Below, one piece after another: positions 1-9,829 of a stretch of 64,000 nt of DNA. The stretch comes from Calonectria ilicicola (lineage: Eukaryota > Ascomycota > Sordariomycetes > Hypocreales > Nectriaceae), in NCBI GenBank assembly GCA_020809705.1, contig CP085825.1, forward strand, positions 4,402,001-4,466,000, written 5' to 3'. A program made the position numbers and the translations under genes. How positions within the stretch are numbered: the first letter of the stretch is position 1; every line of letters starts with the position of its first letter. The notes under the pieces are model-generated. The model had not been told where the DNA came from. It searched no databases and worked only from the letters and a program-made list of their open reading frames with translations.

Positions 1-348
1 TTCTGAAGGCCACGCCAGCCTTCACCAGTCACTAGTTCCCCTCTCCACTGTCCAAACACATCTCGGCCCGAACCTTTAAGATGGGGCTTGTTGTGTTCAG
101 AATCGGAAATCCAGGCAAAGACCTGGTCTGAGAGTACTTCATCGCCCAATTCAGCAATCTCCTTTTCAACTTTTTGCGCTACGTCAGAAGGGAGAAAAAC
201 TTGAGTCTGGTGAGTAAAATGATTTTTAACAATGGGGTACAGGCCGCTCACGCTTAAAACATCTTTGAAAAGATAAATCATCGTAGACTTGGTTGTTCAG
301 GACAGGGGGTTTTTGGAAGAAGCCTTTGTCTGCACCCGAGGACTCCAT
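1..348 (-). CDS. AidB-like acyl-CoA dehydrogenase, N-terminal part (cut by window edge)
   Basis: This is the 5' end of a gene that runs off the left edge. Exons are 348-252 and 199-1, with a 52-nt intron (GTGAGC donor, AAG acceptor, TACTCAC branch-like site). The start is the ATG at 348. The visible product opens with a block containing GFFQKPPVLNNQ, then LFLPSDVAQKVEKEIAELG, and further on RGELVTGEGWRGLQ. This resembles the N-terminal region of fungal acyl-CoA dehydrogenases of the AidB type, which are FAD flavoproteins related to acyl-CoA dehydrogenases; bacterial AidB is linked to alkylation response. The FAD-binding and catalytic core lies outside the window, so the assignment rests on about 100 residues recognised from memory of the family. 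The GT/AG joint keeps the reading frame. Confidence 0.72.
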
Positions 349-2519
349 GGCGAGCTCCGGAAACTGTGGAAATTTTAAAAAATCACTGGCCCATCTCGAG
401 TCATTATTTCGCCCATTTTATGGAGGATATTTATTAGAGTGCCCGTCCCAAGAGCGGTTACATTCCCCCATCAGCGCACCTGACGTGGGGTAAGCTTGTG
501 CGAACCGAGGCTAGCGAGTGCTGAGTCTGGAAGGTTAGGCGGAAGTAATTCCGTGCAAAACGGCGCCTATACCAAAAGCAGACTGCGGAAATAGTGCAGC
601 GGAAATGAAACTGGGGAGGTCGTATTCAACAAGGATTAAAGTTGAGGGGTAGGTAACAAAATGGGTACAGCTGCTGCTCTGAATGCTACCAACTCGACAT
701 TGGTCTCCACTTAATGCCGAGCAGCTTAGGTTGACAAAGCTGGGGGCAGTCGAACCCATCAGCCAACTTACGCGTTTCTTTTCTTTCTTCTATAAAAAAT
801 GGCCATGAAGTACTATCAGGACGGATAAAGGTTGCCGCCGAGATGTACCGGCCAAAAAGTTGAAGACTGTGGTTCCACTGGTACAGATACTCCCTGGTCA
901 ATGTTATTACCCACTTGGTACCAAACAGCTCAAGTCTATACCCGAGAACAGTCAAGCCAGCTAGCCAGTCCAATTCATTCCTGTAGCTTTAATAACCATT
1001 ATTCAAAAATTTTAACCCTAGTATGACACGAAGCATCTCAAGAAAAGTGTGTTTTTGTTGTCAACCATGTTGGCTGAAGGATCAGATATAAATAAGCCAC
1101 AATAAAAGAAAGCTTCGCTGTCAGGTATTGAAGTCGTAAGACTCCAGCACCCAATGTTCCAGAAGCGATCCCTAAATAACCCGATCGTATAATATTCATC
1201 CCTTTAGCTCAGCCACTCAATGTATAAACCTCACATATTGCTAATCAAGTGATATTCTCCACTTCATCACTTTATTTCTCAGCAGCACGGAGGCTCCGAT
1301 GAAGCCCCTGTCAAGTCGTCACGGAAGTTTTTTTTACTCTCCAAGGTAGATCCGCAAACGCGATTTTTTTCAGAACCTTCCATATCCCTTCCCAGCTGAA
1401 AAAGCTCCAACTTAGGGCTCCTCGGCGGTGGCTCATTCGCGGCACAGTCCCCACGAGAATACGTATGCCGATAAAAAGCCACCCTAAAAGTGGAGATGCA
1501 GCCCTTGGCACGGCAGTTGTACGCTATAGCCACTTACACGGCAGCAACCGTCGGTAAAGTGAACCCGAAAACGCTTCATCGCGGTGTCGTTTTTCATGCG
1601 ACTTGGAGTCGTCAATGCGATTTATGTCAAGAGGGGGTCGTGTCTTGGTAAAAGGTGGCTATTGGTTATACCACTTTCAGAAGACTAGGTCATGTGTGTA
1701 GTGTTAGTCCATAAAATCGGCCATGTGGTGAGACTGCCCGGAAACACCATCACGCCATGGGAAGGGTAAGCAGCAAACATCCGTCATTGCAATCATCATG
1801 GAGTTTTTTGGTCAATCATATTCCGATGTCGCAAACCGTTTGAAGAGGATTCTGGCTCATCAATGCATCCGCCTTGAACCCACCTGGAACCAAAGACTTG
1901 TCCTGCGCCTAGCTAGTTTCGCGATGGGGCACCCTTGCTAAAAGTGGATTCCTTGGCGAAGGCGTGGCACCACGAGGCAAGGCTGAATGCGCGGTGTGAA
2001 AACTCTTGGAACGGTTGTAGCGGCACCCAGCAAGTACGGTTCCAAGCCTTGGGGCAATGGATGGCCCTGGTTTACTAGCCTCGCGACATCATCAATGTTT
2101 CAGGCCAGGTCTGGTAGCACACCATCACCAAGCGCACCCTGGCCCCGCATGACCTCATTACTGGTGACTTGGTTAAAGCCACCATCCTCAGAATCCAGGC
2201 CAAGTCAACGTGTCAACGTAGGGCTCCAAGCCATTGGGCTGTGAAAAAAAACCGGCTCTAGTGGTATCTGGCCCTAAAGGTATACTCGTCATCATCATGT
2301 GGTTGGGCTATTGGAGGGACCCGTGAGACAGATCGGACATTTTTTCAATGGAATACATAATGCATCATGTTTCCCTCCCACGAGGAGACTAACACATCCT
2401 TCCTATCCCCAAACAAACCATCTCAGACCCCCCTCCTAAGAAGTCTTTGGTCAAACGCCGACGTTGAGATCCAAGTCTCGCCCCAAGCTATCTCATTGCA
2501 ACCACTCACAACCATCACC
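349..2519. other. Intergenic region, no supportable gene
   Basis: About 2.2 kb between the divergently oriented AidB-like gene and the MARVEL gene. Short ORFs exist on both strands but none shows a recognisable domain, codon bias or convincing exon joints. The part next to 348 should hold the promoter of the AidB-like gene. The last 120 bases before 2520 are C-rich with several CCATCACC-like strings, consistent with a leader of the next gene. Confidence 0.6.
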
Positions 2520-3087
2520 ATGGCTCTCGATCGCCTTGTCAGTATGGTGCTTCGCGGCGCGGAGCTTGTCTTCGCCTGCATTGTCGCTGGTGTCACGGGC
2601 TGGTACCTACACCACTACAGCAGCGCGAGCAGCTGGGATCTCGGCCGCTTCATCTACACTGAAGTGGTTGCCGGTCTTTCTATACTATTTTCCCTTCTGT
2701 GGTTGATACCTTTCTCAAGCACATTCATTCACTGGCCCGCGGACCTCATCTTCAGTATCCTCTGGTGGGTCGTTTTCGGTCTCCTCGTTGACGTAAGTCT
2801 TGGCTGGCTGGTTTGCCAAGTTCAGCTTCGAATGTTTGCTAACAATGAATTCACAGCGTGTTGGCCACACTTGCGGCGCCATCTTCTGGTGGGGCAACGT
2901 TTCCCCTCGTGGTGACTTGTGCGGCAAGTTCAAGGCGGACATTGCATTTGCCTTCCTCTCAGCTCTTTTGTGGCTTGTTTCTGCTCTTGTTGGCTTCTTT
3001 TGGGTTCGCAAGCGTGAGGCCCGTGTTGCCCGAGCTGATGCTGCTTATTCTCGCCGCCACCCCTGGTACCGCCGCAGCCGAGTTTAA
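2520..3087 (+). CDS. MARVEL-domain four-pass membrane protein
   Basis: Two exons, 2520-2792 and 2857-3087, joined by a 64-nt intron (GTAAGT donor, TGCTAAC branch at about 2837, TTCACAG acceptor, phase 0) give 167 residues. The ATG sits in an ACCATCACCATGG context. Four hydrophobic segments are visible: about residues 8-30, 38-62, 70-90 and 115-140. A short loop containing HTCGAIFWWGN lies between TM3 and TM4, and the C-terminal tail is basic and cytosolic (RKREARVARADAAYSRRHPWYRRSRV in part). This layout is typical of fungal MARVEL-domain proteins at the plasma membrane or in vesicles, such as the Nce102 group. The exact role is not known from sequence. Gene structure is well supported; family assignment is by topology and overall resemblance. 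Confidence 0.82.
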
Positions 3088-4515
3088 GTCATGGAATAAA
3101 CAAACCGCCTATCTTGACAAATGCTACATGATACCCGAATTGATACCCTGAATCTATGGTGCACAGGAGGGGGGATGGAGAGTGGAGGTGGAGAATGCGT
3201 GCGGTTCTAGTATTTCCTTTAGTTGAGAGTTGGGCGCGGGATGTGAGGACGGGGCTCATTAGCTACGACGGAAACGAATTAATGGTACACAAAGGCACAC
3301 TTAATTACGGATAATATCCAAGTATTTCCCATTACCAGGTATTTTGCATGAAAATAAATTAAATTTGTATCGAATGTGTATAAGTCGTGGTCTTTGCAGA
3401 TATGGTTGACGTCATCACTCAAAAATACCCGCGCCATTTCCAGTACCGCATTGACCGATGCAGAGCGCTGCAAAGAAGACATGTGCGTTTTGATCGACAC
3501 ACCGAAACGACTAATGTAGAAATTCCCAGCATGGATGATCTCAACGTCTGGGGAAATATGGGGGGGTGGCAAAGACTGGAGGAATTGTCAACGGCCAAAA
3601 ACGGTCCATCACATCGAAGCAAAGCAAGTTCCTCTCAGCGAACGCCAGAGGGACCTTTCTGCGTCATCGAGATCTCTTCCTCTTTGGGAATCTGCGTCAC
3701 GATTTGCATGGACGGGATACGTTATCCATGACTGTATTGGGAAGCCATGTCCTGAAAACACACACACACTTGGCCATCGTCATTGTGACACGCCCACTGC
3801 CCGGATTTCCTTTCCAGGGTGCACGGCTCCGGATTCACCACTTCGTAAGGCGAATATTGCCATGCCCAGTTGCGGGGTTCTATTCCTGGGCCAAACACGG
3901 CAGCACCCGCATCATGACATCCACTCGCCACAAAATCTATGATGCAACCTCGCAAAAAGTGTCGCAACAATATGAGAAGGCGTCCGCCACCACAGCCACC
4001 TGTTCCATCAGGGGTGATCAGTGCATCACTAGCCGCTGCTTGAGCCTCCATACACATACACATCTTTGCTCTGTGCTCCACTACCTGGTCCCTTGGCGGA
4101 AACCGTATCCCAGTATCAATTAACCTGCATGTATCGTAAACGTCACGAACGAAAGTGATGACGCCGAGATATCTCTAGATTGAGCACGACATACGACAGT
4201 GCCAATCATGCCGGGGCAACGAACTGTTTCGGTGGAAATTGTGGAAAATTACAGGGCAGGTGTACATCTCGAATAAACCAATGACGCAGGATGAAGTGGC
4301 TCCCTAGGACGTATCCAGCTGCAAGGTCTGCACCACATTGATGTTATTCCAAGATCGGGAGTTGGTTGACTAGTGGTGAACAGACCTTCGGCATTGAGAA
4401 GTTTATCTATAAAAGTCGAGGCCATCTACCACTTGAACAACTTCTCATCTCACTCTTCTCCATCAATCAACACATCAAAGATACCCCACTAACCTGTCAC
4501 TAAACCAACTTCATA
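3088..4515. other. Intergenic region with core promoter of the next gene
   Basis: About 1.4 kb with no convincing coding sequence; overlapping ORFs at 3387-4123 on both strands lack any recognised motif. The final 120 bases hold a TATA box and a long C/T/A-rich leader ending at the ATG of the repeat protein. Confidence 0.55.
4408..4414 (+). promoter_or_regulatory. TATA box of the LEA-like repeat gene
   Basis: TATAAAA lies 102-108 bases upstream of the ATG at 4516, followed by a leader rich in CAACTTCTCATCTCACTCTTC-type pyrimidine/A sequence with no ATG. A canonical TATA box is a minority feature in fungal promoters and is typical of strongly inducible, stress or development genes, which fits the gene type. 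Confidence 0.6.
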
Positions 4516-5608
4516 ATGTCTTCCATCGTCAACAAGGTCAAGGACACAGTCCACTCAGACAACACATCCTCTCAACCCGAGGGAACTCACGGCCCTCATA
4601 ACAGCCGCATTGCCAACGCTGCTGACCCCCGCATCGACTCTGATCGAGACCACCGTGCTGCCCATAACCTCCAGGGCGCCGGTGAAACTTACACTGGTAC
4701 CGGAAACTACACCACCAGCACTAGCAGCTATGCTACCGATAGCCGACCCATTGGTACCACCGATGGTCCTGCTACCAAGACTGATGGCCCTCACAAGTCC
4801 AACCTCATGAACAAGGCCGACCCTCGTGTTGACTCAGACCGGGATCACAGCAAGAACATGGGAGCCAACCCCCATGGCACCTCTGGTACTGGCGCTTACA
4901 ACGTCAACGAGACAACCCGCACTGGAGGTCTCGGCGGTACCAACACCGGAGTCTTGGGTGGTACCAGCACAACCATGCATGGTGCTAATCCTGGAACTAC
5001 CACGCATACTGGTGTTTCTGAGGGCACATACGGACCTCATGGGAGCCGTACTGCCAACGCACTTGATCCTCGTATTGACTCGGATCTTGACAACAGTAAA
5101 ACCATGGGATCCGGTGCTGGGCACACTGCTGGTACTCACGGTACCACACACGGCACCACACATGGTACTACCCATGGTACTACTACCCACGGCACCACAA
5201 CCCACGGTCTTGGATCCTCCACTGGTGCACATGGCACAGGACAGGCTGTCGCATCCTCGACAGGCCCTGCTCCCAACACTGCCGGTCCTCACAAGTCGGA
5301 TATGTTGAACAAGCTCGATCCCCGAGTAGACAGCGACCTGGACGGCTCCAAGACTATCGGAGGCGACAAGACCTTCTCCCGATCGTAAGTCGGAGACAAG
5401 TCGACCTCGACAGTTTCACCCAACCTTTAACATGTTCCGCAGAAACAACTCAGCGCATACTCACAAGGATCCCACGGATGCAGCCCAGGTTCCTCCATCT
5501 GTTTTACAGAAACACATTGGCGAGCCAGTCATTGCTCACAATGATCACAGCCATAACCGGGCAAAGAGGAACAGTATCTCGCACCAAGACCAACACAGGG
5601 GCCTGTAA
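4516..5608 (+). CDS. LEA-like/stress repeat protein with four GPH..DPR.DSD motifs
   Basis: Exons 4516-5384 and 5443-5608 with a 58-nt intron (GTAAGT donor, TTTAACA branch-like site, CCGCAG acceptor, phase 2) give 344 residues. Without splicing, translation stops inside the donor after 290 residues, so exon 2 is easily missed. The protein is hydrophilic, rich in Gly, Thr, His and Asp, and has no signal peptide or membrane segment. A motif of the form GPHxSxxxNxxDPRxDSDxD starts at residues 26, 91, 173 and 257. A run of HGTT-type repeats spans about 208-230. Exon 2 encodes a second block with DAAQVPPSVLQKHIGEPVIA and an Asn/His/Lys/Arg-rich tail. Proteins of this make-up occur in many filamentous ascomycetes, are usually named cell-surface or LEA-like, and have no proven function. 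A protective role in conidia or under drying is inference. Confidence 0.82.
5138..5210 (+). repeat. In-gene HGTT-coding minisatellite
   Basis: A short tandem array of ACTCACGGTACC/ACACACGGCACC-like units encodes THGTTHGTTHGTTTHGTTTHG inside the LEA-like gene. Units differ at third codon positions, so the array is old or selected at protein level. Length polymorphism between strains is likely. Confidence 0.7.
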
Positions 5609-6131
5609 TGGTTTACAAGCATGGAGGGTGAAATTTTGTACTTGGTCATTTATGAATAATGCTTTTGTATCTTAATTTTGAATTTAAATACTTTTTTTTC
5701 AAATACCTTGAATTTGGCAAGTCTGCGTGATGATGTAAACCACTTGACGCGGTCTAATCGCCTTGTTCGCTTCTAACATAGTTAAAAATGGGGCCTCTTG
5801 ATTTATTACTACTGGAGCGCTGCACTACTTTTAATCCGCCAAGGTGAATGGTACATAGAAATAGTAAACCATACTAAAATAATTTAGCGATAAAGAACTT
5901 CTAATTCCTTGTCCGATATTTTCTATCCGGGCGGCATCAAGGAGTCTGCCTTGATCAGGCGCCCACCGAGTGGATGCCTTATCTAAGCCAACATTCAAAC
6001 CCCTCCATCAGGCTACCCTACACATTCAACACAAGACCTGAGGGATCACGCACTACTTCAACACCACCCACATCGCCTGTTGGGGGGGTTTATTGCGCTC
6101 TTCTTCACCTCCCGATAATGCGCCCGCCAAA
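5609..6131. other. Intergenic region between repeat gene and ATG5
   Basis: About 520 bases. The first part is AT-rich with a T-run near 5690, consistent with a 3' end. The last 150 bases are rich in C and A (ACACATTCAACACAAGACC-like), consistent with the ATG5 leader. No gene seen. Confidence 0.55.
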
Positions 6132-7042
6132 ATGTTGACGGTAATCCCCCAGGCCCTCTGGAATGCCCGCATCCCACTGTACATCACCCACCCCGCCTCA
6201 CCGACAACCCCATTCATCACCAGCATCCCACGGTTTAGCTACTTGGCGCTTCTTCTCCCCCGCTTATCCACCTTCTTTGATTCGCCATGCTCGAGTTTCC
6301 ATTTCGAAGATGTCCAGCTTAGGAACCTGGCTGTAGGCCTGCTCGTGGACCTTTATCAACCTTCTCTTCCTTGGAGACTAACGGTAAACGATGGCTTGGG
6401 CTGGGACATTGCCGATACCTTTCTCAACTGTGCCAAAGAGGTAAGGCTATGAAAGTCACATCATCATTTCGGATTTTTTTTTCTTCAGACAATCTCCCAA
6501 TAGTCATCGCCTGCGCGAAGGCGTGCCAACAATATCTCTCTACACAGGAGTTCTTTTGATTTACTGACGTGGCTGCCTAGGCCGACTTCGTCCGCAATGG
6601 CAACGCAAACCAAATCATGAAAATGTCTAAAGAAAATACCACGCAGCTATGGAATTCCGTCATCGACAACGACCATTCTGCCTTCAACCGTATCAACACG
6701 CGTCTCCTCAACGCACCCACTGCGTTAAAAAATGTCCCTATCCGCATTTACATCCCTTCAGCTTCATCAGGAACGGACTCAGCCTCAGCCCCGCCAGAAC
6801 CTGGGTCCTTCAAGGTTGTTCAGTCTCTTATTTCAGCCAGCACACCGGATAGAAAACCCAGACTCCTGGGACAAGCGCTCAAAAACGCCCTGCCTGGGCT
6901 CTTCCCCAGCAGCCGAGATCCAATTTTAGCAAAGGTCGTTATGCATGGCGCCGCGGTTCCTTTTAACGCGCCCCTCGAAGAACTAATGCGGGAAGCTTCT
7001 TATCCAGACGGCTGGCTCTGCCTCGTCGTCGTCGTTTTGTGA
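6132..7042 (+). CDS. ATG5: Autophagy protein 5 (Atg12 acceptor)
   Basis: Exons 6132-6440 and 6581-7042 with a 140-nt intron (GTAAGG donor, TACTGAC branch, CCTAG acceptor, phase 0) encode 256 residues. Atg5 is conjugated to Atg12 and, with Atg16, forms the E3-like complex that lipidates Atg8 on the growing autophagosome. The start region WNARIPLYITHP, the block SIPRFSYLALLLPRLS, VGLLVDLYQPSLPWRLTV, the Lys-containing FLNCAKEADF and the C-terminal LMREASYPDGWLCLVVV are all typical of filamentous fungal Atg5. The Lys aligned with the human Atg12 acceptor (K130, within CMKEAD) is K102, one codon before the intron. The ATG at 6132 is chosen because no upstream in-frame ATG exists and family members start just before the WNARIPL block. 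Length fits the family. No defects seen. Confidence 0.95.
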
Positions 7043-7178
7043 TGAGATCATGGAGATATAGACGGGATAGGGTCTAATGGCGTTAAACAGGACATGCAGG
7101 AGACTATGACATCTAGAATATGGAATTCTAGGAAATCGCATTTTTATTTAGATGGCTGAAGGAAATTTAGAGCATTCA

Positions 7179-8621
7179 TTACGTGAATGTGATTTTCTTT
7201 CCCATAAGGCTTTTATACGCATCATCAACGGCCTTTCGTTTCCTTCTTTTCGTCTCTTCATCCTCATCTATCTCCTCTTCCTCGTCAATATCGTCTGGTC
7301 CTGGAATTTGGGGCGTCCAGGCTCGAATCTGCCCGTCCATGTGAGAACTGTAGATGGCACCAACGGAATTCCCTCCTCCCATCACAGGCGCAACTTGTCG
7401 TCCACCACCACCAGCCCCGCGCCATACAATGCTAGTGATTCGGTTTCTTCCCATTTGCCCACCTCGTGACCCAACAGGGTTGGCAGCGCCCGGGCTGCGG
7501 AGACGGGTTATAATGTTTCCATCATGTAGATCAAGAATGAGAATTTCTTGGTCATTGGGCCAAACCAAGAGCTGATTACCAGTTGATAAGCCAGAAGGGG
7601 TCACTAGAAAGCTGACCGTTTTTGCATGCTGGTTTTGAATGAGAGAACCAAAGCTTGCCAGGGTGTTGGCACCAGTGGCCGCATCCCAAACTCGGATTTG
7701 GCGATCTAAACCGGCCGAGATTATGTACCTCCCGTCATCTGTCCATTGCAGGCCATTTACGGCATCATCGTGAGCTTGCGCAGAGGCTCTAAAATGTGGC
7801 ATCTGGTCCCAATCCATACCTGAGGCGATAGAATGGTTAAACTTATGTATAACACCAAGAGAATCCTCTTGATCTAGTTGCGCAATAACACCACCTGCTC
7901 TCCGAATGTCCCATATACGAACTTTCCCATCAGAATGTCCGCTTGCAAGAATATGGTCGTGCCGTGGACTCCATGAAGTCGTCAGGACAGGGCCACCATG
8001 AGCTACTAGAGCCTGGACGGCGGAGCCAGACTTTAGATCGACGAGTCGAACGTTGGAATGCTGGGTAGCAGCTGCGACGAGGAGGTGATCAGCAATAGGG
8101 CTGGTAGAGTGTGAATATATTGTCGCATTCAAATCGAAGTTGGCCGAGAGCGCGCATTGCTGGGTTGACCAGAGCTTCAATTTCTTGTCGTAGGAACTCG
8201 AGAGGAAGGCTTCGGGGTCGAATGGATAGAAGGCAATATGAGTAATCCCATGGGTGTGTCCGGACGCTTGTTGGTCTTGAGCCGATCGCGCAATCATGGC
8301 TACGGGCCGAAACGTATGCGTTTTGTGAGGGTTGCCAGAGGCCTCAAGGTCCCAGACCTTGATGGCGCCCTCGGCACCACCCGACAGCAAGATGCGCCCA
8401 TCGAATTTATCCAGAGCGACGCTGCTTACGCCTGCGCCATGCGCACGTATATTGTGCGCCCGTTCGTTTATGCCCGAGGGATCGGGACGCGCCGCAATAT
8501 CACCATTGAAGCGGTGTTGAGGCGCCGGCGCAAATGATTGGAGAAGTTGTGTCGCAAAAGTTCGAGCAAGGTCCCGGGGACCGAGGTCACCCGTCTCACG
8601 GGCGAGTATACGGGCCTGCAT
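7179..8621 (-). CDS. ERCC8: WD40 protein, CSA/ERCC8 (Ckn1)-like transcription-coupled repair factor
   Basis: A single uninterrupted exon of 480 residues starting at the ATG at 8621. The N-terminus (ARETGDLGPRDLARTFATQL) resembles the short lead helix region of CSA. WD repeats follow, with clear ends GAIKVWDLEA, KKLKLWSTQQ, GKVRIWDIRR, RQIRVWDAAT and GQIRAWTPQ. The C-terminus is acidic then basic (EEEEIDEDEETKRRKRK), probably including a nuclear localisation signal. In animals and fission yeast CSA is the WD40 substrate receptor of a CUL4-DDB1 ubiquitin ligase acting at stalled RNA polymerase II. A glycine-rich insert (RGAGGGG) near residue 405 looks like a loop expansion. The gene shares a 439-bp intergenic region with the divergent RRN10-like gene. 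WD40 identity is certain; the CSA assignment rests on the N-terminus and domain order. Confidence 0.85.
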   Translation of the reverse strand: MQARILARETGDLGPRDLARTFATQLLQSFAPAPQHRFNGDIAARPDPSGINERAHNIRAHGAGVSSVALDKFDGRILLSGGAEGAIKVWDLEASGNPHKTHTFRPVAMIARSAQDQQASGHTHGITHIAFYPFDPEAFLSSSYDKKLKLWSTQQCALSANFDLNATIYSHSTSPIADHLLVAAATQHSNVRLVDLKSGSAVQALVAHGGPVLTTSWSPRHDHILASGHSDGKVRIWDIRRAGGVIAQLDQEDSLGVIHKFNHSIASGMDWDQMPHFRASAQAHDDAVNGLQWTDDGRYIISAGLDRQIRVWDAATGANTLASFGSLIQNQHAKTVSFLVTPSGLSTGNQLLVWPNDQEILILDLHDGNIITRLRSPGAANPVGSRGGQMGRNRITSIVWRGAGGGGRQVAPVMGGGNSVGAIYSSHMDGQIRAWTPQIPGPDDIDEEEEIDEDEETKRRKRKAVDDAYKSLMGKKITFT

Positions 8622-9060
8622 TCATCTGTGCCAATAATTAGAGCGGTTGGTAGAGGATAACCAAACTCATAGAAGTGTGTTGCCAATTCGACATGAAGTT
8701 GAACATGGGAGTGTTAGAAATGTGTTGTGTTTCGATCAAGGCTACAGTGATGTCAGCCTGGAGAGTGGGTAGCTAGCTCCAAGCCCCGCAACCCCACATC
8801 GCCTGAACACGACTGGTCAAACTTTCATCGTTAACTTCATCTTTACAACAACTTCAAAAAAGTATTCATAGGCAGAGGCACCTTACTCTCTCGCAATGCC
8901 TGGATATTCCATCTGATATCTATATTCAAATGGCGTAATTGGCGCCAATATTGTCACATCTATCCAAAGCATGCTACAACCTCAAGCTCGAACAAAACAC
9001 ATCACCACCTGTTCACTGACGGCTTCGTTGGATAAAAAGTCGTTATTTCAGAAATAGGCG
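8622..9060. other. Shared divergent promoter region, CSA-like / RRN10-like
   Basis: 439 bases between two divergent start codons. No TATA box is obvious. The right half holds CATC/ACAAC-rich leader sequence (CTTCATCTTTACAACAACTTC at about 8836). Both promoters must fit here, so co-regulation is possible but not shown. Confidence 0.55.
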
Positions 9061-9829
9061 ATGGCCAGCCGCGTAAAATTAGATATGGACGAGAAAAAAA
9101 CCAACCACCTCGTTGTTCCTATCAGCGAGCTCACCGAGGCAGGGCCCTCGCAGATTACTGATCATGATCAACCCCCAACCCAAGACTCGAGACGTCGGCA
9201 CGCAACTGTGTACGATGCAGTGGCTGGTTAGTTAATTTCTTCTTCTATCTTTCAACTGCACAGGATTCTCATTGAATGCAGGCAAAGTATCATATAGTCA
9301 AGGCCCAGGGTCCGAAGAAACCAAATCCCAGGCACAGCACCCAAGGGTGATCAAGTATTCTACGAAAGAAACACCATTAGCACCCGATGAGGTTCTTTTT
9401 CGTCGCAAGTATGCTCCAGAGCGTTATTATGAGCACGATGTTTACTACGCCCATGAACGGGACCTCCCAAATGCTAGACAGGGTATTTTGCCTGAAAGCG
9501 ATTTGCTCAAGGCCATCCACAGTTATGCAAGCACATTCTACAATTCCAAGGGTCGCGATGACGATAATGTCACCAATCCGAAAATAGCCGAGCGAAGTAT
9601 GGACGAGACGGCGCTCTTGGCATTCGGCATCCTCCTTGAAGAGGCGGGCAAAGAAATCTTGGGCCGACATGGTGATCTTGTCTTCACTGAGGGAGCCGAT
9701 GACGCTCTTAGCTCAGATAGAGGTGGAGATGAGGTGGCGCGGGATAATGCTCCAGTTGTTGGCCATGACAATATTGCTGCGCAGAAGAGGCGCAAGCGGA
9801 GGAAAGTCGCCACTCCCAACGACGAGTAG
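9061..9829 (+). CDS. RRN10: RRN10-like subunit of the RNA polymerase I upstream activating factor
   Basis: Exons 9061-9226 and 9282-9829 (55-nt intron, GTTAGT donor, AATGCAG acceptor, phase 1) give 237 residues. The core has the form LPESDLLKAIHSYASTFY, a variable spacer, then MDETALLAFGILLEEAGKEI. This matches the budding yeast Rrn10 pattern of an Asp-Leu-x-x-x-(I/V)-H-x-Y-A segment followed by (F/M)DET-(S/A)-L-x-x-x-G-(I/L)-L-(I/L)-E. Rrn10 is part of the UAF complex that binds the rDNA upstream element and commits it to Pol I. The N-terminal 100 residues are poorly conserved and the tail is strongly basic (QKRRKRRK), a likely nuclear localisation signal. The protein is longer than yeast Rrn10 (145 residues), mainly through these ends. 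The assignment is by motif resemblance, not alignment. Confidence 0.7.

Noticed and set aside
3387..4123. Overlapping plus-strand ORFs of 114-185 codons between the MARVEL and LEA-like genes
   Set aside because: Different frames overlap, no recognised motif and no plausible intron that joins them into a family member.
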